Shown here: positions 6,652 to 7,381 of the stretch, piece after piece | Position numbering within the stretch: position 1 is the first letter of the stretch | How the letters are laid out: each line of letters starts with the position of its first letter | Notes under the pieces: generated by a model | Seen by the model: only the letters and a program-made list of their open reading frames with translations | The model's database searches: none | Told to the model about the DNA's origin: nothing | Translations under genes and position numbers: made by a program | Assembly: GCA_003448675.1 (NCBI GenBank) | Contig: DLXZ01000263.1 | Location: 35,747-43,127 of the forward strand | Direction of reading: 5' to 3' | Source: Porticoccaceae bacterium | GTDB lineage: Bacteria > Pseudomonadota > Gammaproteobacteria > Pseudomonadales > Porticoccaceae | Length of the DNA: 7,381 nucleotides

Positions 6652-6997
6652 ATTGCACTTCACTGATCATGTATCGCACTGCTTCCGCTACCTCTTCATC
6701 GCCAAGTTCCGTCCTGCCGCCCTTGGCGGGCATCAGGCCGTAACCTTCAATAGCGTGTTGAATCAACACATCGACGCCTTGCGGCAAACGGTCGCGCCAC
6801 ATTTTCTGATTGCCTAGAATGGGGGCGCCATTGAGCCCCTGAGCGTGACAGACCTTGCAATTGGCATCGAACAACTCCTTGCCCAATGCCGCTTGTCCAC
6901 TGTCTGAATCACACCCTGTCAGCAGTGCCAGAGTGTATAGGAAAAACCAGGCGCCCCGTTTCGGGCGCCCCAACGGAAATTGCTTTACCGACAGCAT
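6650..6997 (-). CDS. Cytochrome c5-like class I cytochrome, lipoprotein
   Basis: This monohaem electron carrier of 115 residues is anchored by lipid on the periplasmic side. A basic N-region (RPKR, 11-14), hydrophobic core (16-26) and lipobox LTGC (26-29) form a lipoprotein signal. C29 is followed by Asp30, which under the E. coli +2 rule would keep it in the inner membrane; that rule may not hold in this organism. The haem site is CKVCH (47-51), with axial Met M89 in GYGLMPAKGG. HAQGLNGAPILGN and the final AVRYMI helix resemble cytochrome c5, but the Cys pair of classical c5 (near CMDC) is absent, replaced by GGRTELGD. The ATG at 6997-6995 has GAGGA seven bases upstream, overlapping the stop codon of the preceding gene; the gap is 11 bases, which points to one operon. 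A strong GC hairpin lies in codons 10-16. Confidence 0.92.
   Translation of the reverse strand: MLSVKQFPLGRPKRGAWFFLYTLALLTGCDSDSGQAALGKELFDANCKVCHAQGLNGAPILGNQKMWRDRLPQGVDVLIQHAIEGYGLMPAKGGRTELGDEEVAEAVRYMISEVQ
6942..6969 (-). terminator. Terminator-like hairpin inside start of cytochrome c gene
   Basis: On the minus strand GGCGCCC (6969-6963) pairs perfectly with GGGCGCC (6956-6950) across a six-base loop. TGG and five Ts (6946-6942) follow. The form is that of an intrinsic terminator but it lies within codons 10-18 of the cytochrome gene. It could act as an attenuator, slow ribosomes at signal-peptide translation, or be a by-product of codons for Gly-Arg-Pro-Lys-Arg-Gly-Ala. Confidence 0.35.
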
Positions 6998-7004
6998 GAC
7001 AGCG

Positions 7005-7009
7005 TCCTC
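7005..7009 (-). promoter_or_regulatory. Cytochrome c ribosome-binding site
   Basis: GAGGA on the minus strand, seven bases before ATG 6997-6995. Its first G is the last base of the upstream gene's TAG, so re-initiation after that gene is plausible. Confidence 0.6.
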
Positions 7010-7381
7010 TACAGGGGCACGCGGATCACCACACCGCCCATGACTTCACCCAGTTTGAAGTCGGTCTTGGGTGTATCCTTGTGCTCGTTATGGCAACTGG
7101 TACAGGCTTCGGATACCGCTACGTCCGGGTAAACAGCGGTGAAATACGTTACTCCACCCAGTTCTTCCCGACCGTAGAAATTTTCGCCAGGATTATCGGC
7201 AATGTACTGAAGACCCTCTTTTTCAACGGGCGTTTTTGGCGCGTTTTGTTTATTAATGGGCCAAATGGATTGCAGGGAATAGGTGAATTCATCGGTCATT
7301 TCCGCCACGGCTTCGGAGCCGGCGCGAAACATCTGAGCCGGCAAGGGCGCGCCGTTATCCAGATCCTGCCAGTGCTCTGCC
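7009..7381 (-). CDS. DUF3365 / Tll0287-like c-type haem protein, C-terminal part
   Basis: About 123 C-terminal residues are visible; the reading frame runs open through the right edge, so the 5' end with any signal peptide is missing. The TTG at 7344-7342 is an internal Leu codon, not a start. Family features are clear: SIWPINKQNAPKTPVEKEGL, then FTAVYPDVAVSEACTSCH with the haem-binding CxxCH encoded at 7104-7090, then DFKLGEVMGGVVIRVPL as a complete C-terminus. This is the single-haem PAS-like domain described for cyanobacterial Tll0287. In other bacteria the domain also forms the periplasmic part of signalling proteins; here the protein ends right after the domain, so it is a stand-alone haem protein and not fused to a kinase at its C-terminus. 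Haem attachment by CxxCH requires export. It is the first visible gene of the cluster, followed after 11 bases by the cytochrome gene. A role in redox or gas sensing is inference. Confidence 0.88.
   Translation of the reverse strand, partial: AEHWQDLDNGAPLPAQMFRAGSEAVAEMTDEFTYSLQSIWPINKQNAPKTPVEKEGLQYIADNPGENFYGREELGGVTYFTAVYPDVAVSEACTSCHNEHKDTPKTDFKLGEVMGGVVIRVPL

Overview
The window reads as chromosome of a Gram-negative gammaproteobacterium. It is moderately GC-rich and densely packed, with gaps of 0 to about 90 bases and no stretch over 300 bases without a gene. The divergent order tesA / ybbA-ybbP matches the arrangement known from E. coli and Pseudomonas. The ATP-grasp ligase next to an inactive-transglutaminase/7TM protein is common in Pseudomonas and marine relatives. 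A marine or cellvibrio-like member would fit, but that is inference; no rRNA or other taxonomic marker is present. I see no mobile elements, CRISPR arrays or tRNAs.

Layout: (1) Bases 1-1229, plus strand: the 3' end of an inactive transglutaminase fused to a 7TM module, followed 15 bases later by a RimK-related ATP-grasp ligase. Together they are the end of a conserved, poorly understood amide-ligase locus. (2) Bases 1283-1963, minus strand: tesA, a periplasmic GDSL esterase/lysophospholipase. (3) Bases 1962-5140, plus strand: ybbA (ABC ATPase) and ybbP (large FtsX/MacB-like permease), overlapping by 4 bases. tesA and ybbA start back to back on one shared CATG, so there is no intergenic space between them. 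(4) Bases 5228-7381, minus strand: a redox/haem cluster transcribed from beyond the right edge. In order of transcription it holds a c-type-haem DUF3365 (Tll0287-like) protein (5' end missing), a c5-like cytochrome c lipoprotein, a group 1 truncated haemoglobin, and a [2Fe-2S]/FAD/NAD(P)H reductase.

How the parts may work together: YbbA and YbbP should form one ABC complex of the lipid/lipoprotein-handling MacB type, with TesA acting in the periplasm beside it. In the minus-strand cluster, the haemoglobin and reductase together supply the two halves of a flavohaemoglobin (O2/NO chemistry plus NAD(P)H-driven haem reduction). The two c-type haem proteins are exported and could sense or pass electrons on the periplasmic side. 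This coupling is inferred from gene order and domains. The most unusual sequence-level points are the zero-length divergent tesA/ybbA junction, terminator-like hairpins in and just after the cytochrome gene, a palindrome repeated at the ribosome-binding sites of the haemoglobin and reductase genes, and a Lys at the distal E10 haem position of the haemoglobin.
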